From contig JASKKK010000015.1 in assembly GCA_030154185.1 (NCBI GenBank), forward strand, positions 1 through 56,517: a stretch of 56,517 nt of DNA, written 5' to 3'. Shown in pieces: positions 1 to 7,523 of this stretch; the stretch's first letter is position 1; each line of letters begins with the position of its first letter. Source of the DNA: Desulfuromonadales bacterium (GTDB lineage Bacteria > Desulfobacterota > Desulfuromonadia > Desulfuromonadales > Syntrophotaleaceae). A program made the translations under genes and the position numbers. The notes beneath the pieces are model-generated. The model had not been told where the DNA came from. It saw only the letters and a list, made by a program, of their open reading frames with translations, and did not search any database.

Positions 1-45
1 GCGATATTTCGACGACCGATGCTACTTCCGGCCTGTATATTTTAA

Positions 46-219
46 AAGGTCAACGTGATTTCAATATGTTGCACCGAATGGGCAGGTGCGAAAGTTGAGC
101 TTTTAATTTCCGATGTTTGGAAAGATTCTGTCGGATTTTATCATGAAATCGGTTGGTCTGAGCCAGATGTTGTCTTGATGAGGATAAAATTAAATAAACA
201 AAATCCAACAAAAGAATAA
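46..219 (+). pseudogene. possible C-terminal remnant of a GNAT-type acetyltransferase
   Basis: The frame ending at the stop at 217-219 is open back only to position 46, where a TAA interrupts it, and has no good start. The peptide (about 57 residues) resembles the C-terminal beta-strand/helix of GNAT acetyltransferases: a valine/leucine-rich strand, then FYHEIGW, where the family usually has FYEKLGF, and a final VVLMR strand. Another frame (3-98) is also open, so either the gene runs in from outside the window with a frameshift or this is a decayed tail. Family assignment rests on pattern only. Composition is AT-rich compared with most of the window. Confidence 0.3.
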
Positions 220-277
220 ACCGGACCTAAAATGCAGGAGTGCTTCCCGGAAATGTCGGCTGACGTTAGGCGTAAAA

Positions 278-988
278 ATGAAAAAATTCAGAAAGATTAT
301 ACTCATACTTGTTCCACTGGTCTTCTTGGCTATGTCCACACCGGCTGAAATCCAAACTCAAAAAAACAGTCCGGTCGAAAATGTTGTAAAAATACCAAGC
401 GCGAGTGGTAGCCCTATAAACGGTGCATTTTACGGAAACGGCCGAAACGTAGTCATCCTGTCCAACATGGATCCAAACGATGTCGAAAGTTGGGCTCCAA
501 TCATTCCAGAATTGGTTGCACAAAAGCTTTCGGTCATTTCATATGAGTATAACCGCAGCGGAACAGACCGATTAAAAGACCTTATAGAGGTACTTGACTT
601 TGCCCAATCGCAGGGTTTCTCAAAAATAATCCTTATTGGTGCTTGTCGTGGGGGCGTTATTTCTATTCAAGCGGCCGCAAACAATAATAGCAACGCAGGA
701 ATTGTTGCAGTTGCAGCTCTTGCAGTACCAATTGAGTACCATGGAACCATATTCTACTCTTCAGAGGAGTTGGCTTCCATTTCCGTCCCAAAACTACTTA
801 TAAACTCTGAGGGAGATTACTCGGCAAACGATACTCGGAAAATTCATGAAGCGTTTATCGAGCCTAAGGCCATTTCGTTTTATAGTGGTAATGAACATGG
901 AACTGATATGTTTAACAATCCAAACCATAAGAAGGCATTAGTCCAGCAATTGATTAACTTTGCTTCTTTAAGCTTTCAGGCACAGTGA
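278..988 (+). CDS. secreted alpha/beta hydrolase with Cys nucleophile (dienelactone-hydrolase-like)
   Basis: A protein of 236 residues. It begins with a lysine-rich stretch and a hydrophobic segment (about residues 5-20) typical of a Sec signal peptide, so the product is probably periplasmic. The nucleophile elbow reads G-A-C-R-G with Cys123 in place of the usual serine. Candidate acid Asp180 (SEGD) and His207 (NEHG) complete a Cys-Asp-His set as in dienelactone hydrolase-type members of the alpha/beta hydrolase fold. Substrate cannot be told. The gene is AT-richer than the rest of the window, stands alone, and is flanked by gene fragments on both sides, which suggests acquired DNA. The ribosome binding site is weak (AGG about 7 nt upstream). 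The fold is fairly sure, the reaction is not. Confidence 0.75.
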   Translation: MKKFRKIILILVPLVFLAMSTPAEIQTQKNSPVENVVKIPSASGSPINGAFYGNGRNVVILSNMDPNDVESWAPIIPELVAQKLSVISYEYNRSGTDRLKDLIEVLDFAQSQGFSKIILIGACRGGVISIQAAANNNSNAGIVAVAALAVPIEYHGTIFYSSEELASISVPKLLINSEGDYSANDTRKIHEAFIEPKAISFYSGNEHGTDMFNNPNHKKALVQQLINFASLSFQAQ

Positions 989-1084
989 GAAGGATTTTTC
1001 CGTTGGAAAACGCGTAACACTTATCATATCCCCCGTACGCCTGCGTTCCCAGTACCTCCGGGTGTTCGTTGAAGGAAACCTTCC

Positions 1085-1198
1085 ATGATTCATAACGTGC
1101 TTTTTGATCTTGATGGTACTTTAACCGACCCTCGAGAAGGGATAACTCGTTGTATTCAATTCTCCCTTACGTGTCAGGTCGACATTCGACGGATATAG
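1085..1198 (+). pseudogene. truncated HAD-family phosphatase (N-terminal fragment only)
   Basis: An ATG at 1085, preceded by GAAGGAAAC, opens a 37-codon frame whose first about 29 residues are a textbook HAD N-terminus: a hydrophobic strand, motif I as FDLDGTLTD, then REGIT as in phosphoglycolate-phosphatase-like enzymes. After that the similarity stops and the frame ends at TAG 1196-1198, just 4 nt before the next gene. Motifs II-IV and the cap are missing, so it cannot be an active phosphatase. It looks like the 5' stub of a gene cut by the junction that brought in the downstream methyltransferase gene. Confidence 0.6.
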
Positions 1199-1202
1199 AC
1201 GC

Positions 1203-1964
1203 ATGCAAAACATATACGATAATCAGGAATTCTATGAAGGATACGAGAGGTTGCGTGCTAATGGCGCAGGTCTCAATGAAGTACTTGAGCAACCCGCCTT
1301 GCGATCCCTGCTTCCGTCCATTCAGGGGGCAAGTGTCATAGACATTGGCTGTGGATTTGGAGATTTCTGTCGTTTCGCTTCCGCTTCCGGCGCCTCACGC
1401 ATTCTGGGTGTCGACCCGAGCGAGAAGATGCTTGGCGTGGCAAGGGACCAGGCCAAACCTCGTGAGCAGTATCTAATCGGATCGTTTGAGAGCCTCAGTG
1501 TCAACGAACGATTTGATTTGGCCGTCTCGTCCCTGGCACTGCACTATGTCAAAGATATAAGGAAAGCTTTTCAGAACGTGGCTCAAGTTTTGAAACCAGG
1601 CGGTGCCTTTGCCTTCTCGTTAGAGCATCCCATTGCTACTTGTGGGCAGGGTGGAAACGGAGGGTGGCTCAAGGACAGGGACGGCCGGAAGGTGGCATGG
1701 AAGGTTGACTCATATTCAAATGAAGGTATGCGCCAAAGCCATTGGTTCGTAGACGGCGTAATCAAGTATCACAGAACCGTGTCGACCATTATTAACGAAC
1801 TGGTGGATGCAGGCTTCAGAATTGACCGGGTGTTAGAGCCTCACGCGACCCCTGAAGCTGAGGTGAAACGGCTTGAACTCCTGGAGGAGCGCCGTCGTCC
1901 GCCCTTCCTGCTGATTCTAGCTGGGTTGCAGGCCGTTGAACAAGCCGATGCAGTGGACGCGTAA
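1203..1964 (+). CDS. class I SAM-dependent methyltransferase
   Basis: A protein of 253 residues with a Rossmann-type methyltransferase core. Motif I is VIDIGCGFGDF (about residues 45-55), the acidic end of strand 2 is GVDPS, and motif IV-like LAVSSLALHYV and the post-motif KPGG follow. It belongs to the broad methyltransferase type 11 group (UbiE/Tam-like small-molecule enzymes); the substrate cannot be read. The C-terminal third, with a long helix and a LEERRRPPFL segment, is the usual variable substrate cap. The start is the only good ATG, 4 nt after the HAD stub stop, with a poor ribosome binding site. No neighbour suggests a pathway. Confidence 0.8.
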   Translation: MQNIYDNQEFYEGYERLRANGAGLNEVLEQPALRSLLPSIQGASVIDIGCGFGDFCRFASASGASRILGVDPSEKMLGVARDQAKPREQYLIGSFESLSVNERFDLAVSSLALHYVKDIRKAFQNVAQVLKPGGAFAFSLEHPIATCGQGGNGGWLKDRDGRKVAWKVDSYSNEGMRQSHWFVDGVIKYHRTVSTIINELVDAGFRIDRVLEPHATPEAEVKRLELLEERRRPPFLLILAGLQAVEQADAVDA

Positions 1965-2063
1965 GCTTTCCCGTCAAGCAGACAGTTGAAAAGTAGAGTT
2001 TTCGGTGTTGTTTGACCTTTCGTCCGGGACTCAACCGGTCACACGCGCCAGGCGGGGCGGTCC

Positions 2064-2111
2064 AAAAAAAAAGCTGAACGGGGGGCGGGGAGGAGGAACC
2101 CCCCATTCAGC
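2064..2111 (-). terminator. rho-independent terminator of the C_GCAxxG_C_C gene
   Basis: On the minus strand a hairpin with arms GCTGAA/TTCAGC extended by six G-C pairs (one mismatch) is followed by nine T. It lies 26 nt beyond the stop of the gene at 2137-2493, so it ends that transcript. Confidence 0.85.
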
Positions 2112-2136
2112 AACACCAAATATTGAAAACGCTCGC

Positions 2137-2493
2137 TCAGGCGACCGCTTTTTGCAGATTTTTTTCAAGCAGGGCGGCGGCCAGTTCGACGCAGGCGGTG
2201 CAGGAAAGTTTTCTCATCGAACGGATCTCCCGACACACAAGCGAACCGGCGGCATCCGCAAAGCGATCGGTTAGCTCGTCCTTTTCGGTCTCATCGGCGA
2301 CAAGTTGGGCGGCATAAATGGCCCCGCACAATCCCTGCGGTGCCCTGCCGGAACCGCATCTGCTCAAGTTCTCCGACATTTCAATATTCCGTCCGGATGC
2401 CTTTTGCCAGGCTTCGAAAACGGCTTCGGCACAGTTTCTTCTGCCCTTTCTGAAAAGAAAAACGGCGACATCCAACATGGTTTCATTCTGCAT
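2137..2493 (-). CDS. C_GCAxxG_C_C family redox-type protein
   Basis: About 118 residues. The cysteine pattern is that of the C_GCAxxG_C_C family: NCAEAV near the N-terminus, a Cys-containing glycine-rich RAPQGLCGA segment, then a conserved Cys in CREIR and a paired Cys in LSCTACVELAA. Members are small, probably metal- or redox-active proteins of unknown function, common in anaerobes. I chose the ATG at 2493 because AGGAG lies 11 nt upstream; the frame is open further (to 2568) without a better site. The gene is monocistronic, ends in a strong terminator, and has a 9-bp-arm palindrome about 90 bp upstream of its start. Confidence 0.75.
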   Translation of the reverse strand: MQNETMLDVAVFLFRKGRRNCAEAVFEAWQKASGRNIEMSENLSRCGSGRAPQGLCGAIYAAQLVADETEKDELTDRFADAAGSLVCREIRSMRKLSCTACVELAAALLEKNLQKAVA

Positions 2494-2580
2494 CGGTTTA
2501 TCTACTCCTGATAGAAAGCGAAAAGCGTCCGGCAACCCGGAAAAGATTACGGATCTCCGGCTCGTCAAAACATATTGAAA

Positions 2581-2608
2581 ACTATATATATCAAAAACAA
2601 TATATAGT
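2581..2608. promoter_or_regulatory. perfect 9-bp inverted repeat, candidate operator
   Basis: ACTATATAT (2581-2589) and ATATATAGT (2600-2608) form a perfect inverted repeat with a 10-bp A-rich spacer, centred about 100 bp upstream of the start at 2493. The size and symmetry suit a dimeric repressor. No regulator gene is adjacent, so the partner is unknown. A transcript hairpin is less likely because the arms are all A/T apart from the end pairs. Confidence 0.4.
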
Positions 2609-2874
2609 CAAGTCGAATAAATTCTTTTTGTTCTGGGAGTTTGGTTTTTTAGAAAAATGGCTCGAAAACTCTAAAAAAAATTTTATCCGCTTGGATTGTC
2701 TGGCAAGGTTATAATCTTATATTTGGCCACATAATCTAGAGAGGGGGCATGCCGGTGCCCTGCCGCTGAGCTGTTTACAAAAAATTATTTACAGGGTCGC
2801 TTTAGAAACGTGAGCTTTACAGGCCGATTTTCAAAATGTCATCGTTTTTTTAAGAATGATATAGAAGGTATAAA
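2609..2874. other. AT-rich noncoding gap
   Basis: This stretch between the palindrome and the DUF2007 gene has T- and A-runs and no convincing frame. It probably holds the promoters of the two divergent genes, but I cannot place -35/-10 pairs with confidence. Confidence 0.5.
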
Positions 2875-3285
2875 ATGTCCGAGCATCTCGTTGTCATCGC
2901 GCAGTTTCGAGACCTGCCATCCGCCGGACTTGCCCAGTCTACCCTTGAGGCGGCCGGAATCAGGTGCTTTCTTGACGACCAATATACAATCGGGATCAAT
3001 TGGCTTTATTCCAACGCCTTGGGCGGGGTCAAATTACGGGTTATGGAATCAGACGCCGAAAAAGCGAGAGAGATTCTTCAGAGCCAAATCCATGGCATTC
3101 ATGGGGATGATGTTCCTGACGTAGAAGGACTTCCCGATTCCGTATGCCCAAAGTGTGGCTCAACGGAAATAAAGCGCATGAATTACAAAAGACGGTTTTC
3201 CGCTCTGAGTTTACTTCTTGGTCTGCCATTGCTGGTTTTTGGAAAACGATACCGTTGCGAAACATGCGGCCATCGATGGAAATAG
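2875..3285 (+). CDS. DUF2007 domain protein with C-terminal zinc ribbon
   Basis: 136 residues in two parts. Residues 1-70 match the DUF2007 pattern ('putative signal-transducing protein'), including the AQSTLEAAGI helix, the FLDD turn and the VKLRVMESDAEKAREIL strand-helix. Residues about 83-136 hold CPKCG and CETCGHRW, a four-cysteine zinc ribbon that brackets a hydrophobic stretch (about 110-122) able to act as a short membrane anchor. Function is not established for the family. AGAAGG lies 7 nt before the ATG. The gene stands alone; the following 110 bases contain a decayed coding scrap. Confidence 0.7.
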   Translation: MSEHLVVIAQFRDLPSAGLAQSTLEAAGIRCFLDDQYTIGINWLYSNALGGVKLRVMESDAEKAREILQSQIHGIHGDDVPDVEGLPDSVCPKCGSTEIKRMNYKRRFSALSLLLGLPLLVFGKRYRCETCGHRWK

Positions 3286-3301
3286 GGCCAGGCTGTGTGG
3301 T

Positions 3302-3397
3302 TTTCTCGCCGTGATCGGCGTGCAGATGTTTGTCCTCGGTGTCGGTGGTGCCGTCACCGAGTTCCATAAGACGGGGTTGGTTGAGCAACAGAACTGA
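3302..3397 (+). pseudogene. possible C-terminal remnant of a membrane protein
   Basis: The frame ending at TGA 3395-3397 encodes a hydrophobic segment (FLAVIGVQMFVLGVGGA) followed by a short polar tail, which looks like the last transmembrane helix of a membrane protein, perhaps a family 2 glycosyltransferase. It has no start codon of its own and is only about 31 residues. Low confidence; it may be chance. Confidence 0.25.
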
Positions 3398-3543
3398 ATA
3401 GGGCTATGATGATCTACCTCCCCCTGGTCATATCGACACCTCCATATGGTCGATCAGCTATCCTTCCAATAAGAATCCCCGCAGACTCCGGGGGCGCTCC
3501 TGGAACGTTGCGATGTGTCTTTCCGGGGCGCAATCAAGCCGGA

Positions 3544-5661
3544 TCAGGTCGCATGATTCTCGACCCGTCGCGTCAACCAGCGTCTGCCGACAATCAGGAT
3601 CAGTAAAACGAGGCCCAGAGCCAGGGCGGCGAGGGTGACGTTTTGCCAATCCGGCTGGCGCAGGGCTTTTTCCAGCCCCCCTCCGAACAGGGTAAGCGTC
3701 AGAATGCCGGGTATCATGCCGACTGCCGTTCCGAGCAGGAAAGACCGGGTGGAGATGTGGGTGGCACCGGCTACCATGTTGACGATGGTATAGGGAGCGA
3801 TGGGCAGCAGGCGGACCACGGCCACGGTCAGCCAGCCCCGCTGTGCGAGTTTGCGGCTCAAGCGGTTCAATTTTTTGCCGGCCAGGTTGCGTACCACATC
3901 GCGGCCGAGCCACCGGCCGAGCAGGTAACTGGCCAGGCCGCCCAGCAGGCTGCCGCTCAGGGCCAGGACAAAGCCCTTGTAAGGACCGAAACCGAGTACC
4001 GTGGCCAGGATCAGCAGGGTGATCGGCACCATGAAACAACTGCCGACGACGTAGATTGCTAGGGTGATCGGCGTGCTCAGGGGGCTTTTGCGAATGTCAT
4101 CGGCGGCGGCCAGCAGGTGCTCCATGCTCAGCCATTGCTTGAGGGGGGACCATTTCCAGAGGCCGGCAAAAATCAACAGGGTTCCAATGACGGCAACCAG
4201 GCGCCAGAGCTTTTTTCTTATGACGACGGTTTCGGGCTCCCTGTTCGAGCCCATGCCGAGGTAATCGAGCAGGAGTTCGATGGCGATGGGACGCTCCGGA
4301 TCGATGATTTCCCTTGCCGAAAGGTCCGTTTCTGAAAAGGGTTGTGTTGCCGGGGGCAGTTCTCTCAAAGAGCGTTCGCCCCGCTTCTGTTTATCGACGG
4401 TCAAAAGCAGGGAGCCGGTTTCTTCGAAACGGTCGGCGATGCATTCCGGATCGGTGCCGAGGTGCTCCGCCAGCAGGCGGTTGCGAAACGTGACGATGGC
4501 ATCGGATGTCGAAGTTTGATCCTCTGCGGCCAGCGCCAGGTTGCATTCCGTGTCAAACCCCATGGAGCGATTGCTCAGATTGGCGGAGCCGATCGTCAGC
4601 AAGGTGTCGTCGATTATCAGAACCTTGCTGTGCACATTGATGATTTCGGTCTCCAGGCCCTCGTGGTGCGGATAGCAGATTTTCAGTCTCTGGTGCCGGT
4701 CGGCCTTCCGAAGCTTTTCGATCAGGCGCTGGCGCAGGGCCCCCATGCTTTGTTGTTCCAGCCAGCCGGAGCATTTCAGGGGAAGAACCATGAGGACCTC
4801 AGGGCCTTCCGGTTTGCTCAGGGCTTTTTCCAGCGCGGCACCGATAATATGGGAGGTCAGGTACTGGTTTTCGATGTAGATGCAGGATTGGGCCCGGGCG
4901 ATGGCTTCGAGATAGAACTGCTCGATTTCGCGCACTTCCGAGCGGTTGTCATGCTCGGGTTCCGTTCGGAGGATTGCCACCCGGCTATCGCCGAGATCGC
5001 AAGGGATCCAGGCCGGCCAGGGGACTTGTCCTTCCACTTTGGGTGTCGGAATGTGTTCACCTGTCGCATCTTCCCACCGCCGACGGGCCAGGTCCCCCAG
5101 AAAGGAGGCCGTCTGGCCTCCCACCATCATCTGCACGTCGTGAAAGGGGCCGTAGGATTTGCCGTCGTCGCATCGCTCCGGATGGTGGGGGGCATGCTTT
5201 GCCGTATCCCAGCGGCAGCTTGCCAGATCAAAGCCTCCGACAAAGGCGATCTGGTCGTCCACCACGACGATTTTCTGGTGGTGTGAAGCTCCGACCGGGT
5301 GGTTGTCATCGAGAGCGAAGTGAACTCTCTCATGGGTCTTCCAGCCAAAACTCAGCAGTGGCAAGCTTTCCCGCTCCAGGGAATAGAGCATGGCAAAGTC
5401 CCACTCGAGAATATGGATGTGCAGATCCGGATTCTGATGTGCCAGCCGGTCGACGAATGCCCCCAGTCGCTCGTCGTTCGAGGGCTCGTCACGGCACAGG
5501 CGGATTCGGCTGTCGATGTCCCAACCGATGATATAGATAGCTTGCCGGGCCGCCTCGCAGGCCTCCGCGACGGCCCGGAAATAGTTTTCCCCGTCGATCA
5601 GGAAGGCAACGTTCCGGGCCGGGGTGACCTTCCAACAGTTCACGTTCTCTTGAAAGAACAT
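3544..5661 (-). CDS. phospholipase D-like protein fused to a VTT (DedA/TVP38-type) membrane domain
   Basis: 705 residues from the chosen start. The N-terminal two thirds carry two complete HKD motifs (HxKx4D at His128-Lys130-Asp135 and His344-Lys346-Asp351, the second followed by the usual GSANLSNRS), so the phospholipase D/cardiolipin-synthase active site is intact. The C-terminal about 200 residues form a multi-pass VTT domain with the FMVPIT and LLGGLASYLLGRWLG segments of TVP38/DedA relatives. The fusion suggests a membrane-tethered phosphodiesterase or transphosphatidylase acting on phospholipid. I chose ATG 5661 because AGGAGG sits 3 nt upstream. An in-frame ATG at 5739 has only GAGG immediately before it, and the extra 26 residues look non-conserved. 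Confidence 0.85.
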   Translation of the reverse strand: MFFQENVNCWKVTPARNVAFLIDGENYFRAVAEACEAARQAIYIIGWDIDSRIRLCRDEPSNDERLGAFVDRLAHQNPDLHIHILEWDFAMLYSLERESLPLLSFGWKTHERVHFALDDNHPVGASHHQKIVVVDDQIAFVGGFDLASCRWDTAKHAPHHPERCDDGKSYGPFHDVQMMVGGQTASFLGDLARRRWEDATGEHIPTPKVEGQVPWPAWIPCDLGDSRVAILRTEPEHDNRSEVREIEQFYLEAIARAQSCIYIENQYLTSHIIGAALEKALSKPEGPEVLMVLPLKCSGWLEQQSMGALRQRLIEKLRKADRHQRLKICYPHHEGLETEIINVHSKVLIIDDTLLTIGSANLSNRSMGFDTECNLALAAEDQTSTSDAIVTFRNRLLAEHLGTDPECIADRFEETGSLLLTVDKQKRGERSLRELPPATQPFSETDLSAREIIDPERPIAIELLLDYLGMGSNREPETVVIRKKLWRLVAVIGTLLIFAGLWKWSPLKQWLSMEHLLAAADDIRKSPLSTPITLAIYVVGSCFMVPITLLILATVLGFGPYKGFVLALSGSLLGGLASYLLGRWLGRDVVRNLAGKKLNRLSRKLAQRGWLTVAVVRLLPIAPYTIVNMVAGATHISTRSFLLGTAVGMIPGILTLTLFGGGLEKALRQPDWQNVTLAALALGLVLLILIVGRRWLTRRVENHAT

Positions 5662-5950
5662 ACGCCTCCTGCTGATCGTTTCGACCGGAACCGCGGATCT
5701 CGGCGAAATAGCAGAATACGGTCGAGATCGCTGATTCATGACCTCGGCCAGCTGTTTTTATGCCGGTTTTCGCCAAAGAGGTCGAATCTCTATCTTCCCT
5801 ATACCACCTTAATACCACATATGGGTCGTAAAGTGAGACAGCCAAGCAACGATAGAGCGATTCAAACCTTGATCGCCATCAAACCTTTGGGCATTGTGCG
5901 GTACGCATGTCCGTTTGTCCAGAATCGTTTTCGCAGAACGACGGCTGTTT

Positions 5951-7174
5951 TCAGACCCGGTTGGTTCCCTGGCAGCAGAGCTTGCCGGCCGGAAGTTTCG
6001 CATCGGCCCTGTGGCGAAGGGTATGGCGCAGCAGCGCGTATCCGCCGAGTGAGGACGCCAACGATCCTGCCAGAACGCCGAGGCGGGCTGCATTGCCTGC
6101 ATCCGGTCCTGCCTGACCGAGGGCCAGGGTCGCTATGAAGAGGCTCATGGTAAAGCCTATGCCGCAAAGCACCGCCACGCCATGGAATGCAGGCCAGGAC
6201 ACCCCGTGCGGCAGGCGGGCCATGCCAAGCTTAACGCCGAGCCAGGCAAAGCTGATAATGCCGAGCTGTTTGCCTATGAAGAGCCCGAGGGTGATACCGA
6301 GGGGCAGGGGAGACAGGATGGCGGAGGGCGCCAGCCCGGCGAGAGAGACGCCGGCATTGGCAAAGGCGAAGAGAGGCAGGATGCCGAACGCCACCCAGGG
6401 GTGCAGGACATGTTCGAGGTGACGCAGAGGAGATTGGCCGTGCCTGTTTTTGGCGCTCAAGGGGATGGCAAAGGCTAAAACGACGCCTGCCAGGGTCGCA
6501 TGGACCCCCGATTTAAGGACGCATACCCACAAGAATACGCCCGGGACCATGTAGGCTGCAATCCGGGTCACCCCCATGCGGTTCATCAGAAACAAGACGG
6601 TTACGGCCGTAGCGGCCAGAATCAGCGAAAAGATTGAGAGGTCGGCCGTGTAAAACAGGGCGATGATGACGATGGCTCCCAGGTCGTCGAGAATCGCCAG
6701 CGTGAGGAGAAACAACTTGAGAGCGCCAGGGACCCTGTTGCCTAGCAGAGCGATCATCCCCAGGGCGAAGGCGATGTCCGTGGCCGCGGGAATGGCCCAG
6801 CCCTGCAGATTGGGAGTGGACCAGTTGATGGCTGCATAGATCAGTGCTGGGACCAGCATGCCGCCGATGGCGGCGATGCCGGGCAGGGCGATCTGCGGAA
6901 GACTGGATAACTCGCCTTCGAGTATCTCGCGTTTGACTTCGAGGCCGACCAGCAGAAAAAAGATGGCCATCAGGCCGTCGTTGATCCAGAGCAGCAGCGG
7001 TTTGGCAAGGCTAAAGGCGCCCAGCTGAATTTCAAAGCGGGTTTGTAAAAAACCGTCATACAGCCCGCAAAAGGGTGTGTTGGCGCAAAACATGGCGAGC
7101 AGCATGGCGCCGATCAGCAGCAGGCCGCTGGATGATTCGAGTTTCAGAAAATCACGGATAGTCTGTACAGTCAC
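5951..7174 (-). CDS. nhaA: Na+/H+ antiporter NhaA
   Basis: 407 residues with the full NhaA pattern: RDFLKLESSSG at the N-terminus, LVGLEVKREI, the AATDIAFALG and ILDDLGAIVI segments that carry the ion-binding aspartates, and about twelve hydrophobic spans. It exchanges sodium (or lithium) for protons across the inner membrane for pH and salt homeostasis. The start is GTG 7174, with GGAGG 8 nt upstream. Translating from the longer ATG at 7294 would run through the leader described below. Expression is probably set by a yybP-ykoY-type riboswitch and terminator in that leader, which is unusual for nhaA and ties the gene to manganese (or alkaline pH) control. Confidence 0.95.
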   Translation of the reverse strand: MTVQTIRDFLKLESSSGLLLIGAMLLAMFCANTPFCGLYDGFLQTRFEIQLGAFSLAKPLLLWINDGLMAIFFLLVGLEVKREILEGELSSLPQIALPGIAAIGGMLVPALIYAAINWSTPNLQGWAIPAATDIAFALGMIALLGNRVPGALKLFLLTLAILDDLGAIVIIALFYTADLSIFSLILAATAVTVLFLMNRMGVTRIAAYMVPGVFLWVCVLKSGVHATLAGVVLAFAIPLSAKNRHGQSPLRHLEHVLHPWVAFGILPLFAFANAGVSLAGLAPSAILSPLPLGITLGLFIGKQLGIISFAWLGVKLGMARLPHGVSWPAFHGVAVLCGIGFTMSLFIATLALGQAGPDAGNAARLGVLAGSLASSLGGYALLRHTLRHRADAKLPAGKLCCQGTNRV

Positions 7175-7209
7175 TTCTTTTACCTCCGAATAATTTGTAG
7201 TCCGCAGGT

Positions 7210-7262
7210 AAAAGAAAAGACCTCTACCCGCGGCATGATGGCATGCAGTGGATAAAGGTCTT
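7210..7262 (-). terminator. riboswitch expression-platform terminator upstream of nhaA
   Basis: In the minus-strand leader the arm AAGACCTTTATCC pairs with GGGTAGAGGTCTT over 13 positions (11 Watson-Crick, 2 G-U), followed by TTTTCTTTT. The 5' arm is the 3' strand of the aptamer's closing helix. Aptamer and terminator are therefore mutually exclusive, which is the arrangement expected for a ligand-induced ON switch. Confidence 0.8.
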
Positions 7263-7362
7263 GCAGATTTCGACGCGATGTCGGAACCCCGCATCCGGGC
7301 GGATCGCCGTAATGACGAATACGGGGCGGCGTTTTTTCCCGCCGCTAGCTACTCCCCTTTTA
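7249..7362 (-). promoter_or_regulatory. yybP-ykoY-type (Mn2+) riboswitch aptamer in the nhaA leader
   Basis: The leader begins with AAAAGGGGAGTAGC and ends with TGCAAGACCTTT. These are the two conserved strands of yybP-ykoY aptamers (GGGGAGUAGC near the 5' end, GCAAGACCUUU at the 3' end), which bring loops 1 and 3 together around Mn2+. Between them lie a GGCGG/CCGCC hairpin and a CGTCA...CGACA helix region, again as in the family. The RNA start predicted from the promoter lies only a few bases upstream of the aptamer. I recognise it from sequence and secondary structure only; no covariance-model score is available here. Confidence 0.85.
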
Positions 7363-7371
7363 ATCGGCGTG

Positions 7372-7401
7372 ACAATACCTAAAAGGATTCATCTTTGTCA
7401 A
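7372..7401 (-). promoter_or_regulatory. sigma70-type promoter for the nhaA leader
   Basis: Minus strand: TTGACA (7401-7396), 18-bp spacer, TATTGT (7377-7372). A start about 7 nt downstream would put the riboswitch at the very 5' end of the message. Confidence 0.6.
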
Positions 7402-7523
7402 TGAAAATCGCTCACGTAATGCGGGGGCGCCGGTCGTGCGAAAATCACGACGCAATAACAGGCTATCGTAACGCTTTACAAAAGGCAAAACCGGTTTGGC
7501 TGCCAGCAGCGTTTACCGATGCA

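Noticed and set aside
220..277. GTTAGGC at 265-271 just before a small accessory gene, recalling the end of an integron attC site
   Set aside because: No matching left core or inner inverted boxes can be paired with it, the neighbouring gene junctions lack similar sites, and no integrase is present.
7174..7294. Longer NhaA starting at ATG 7294
   Set aside because: That start lies within the riboswitch-like leader RNA and adds 40 residues unlike the family; GTG 7174 has a near-perfect binding site.
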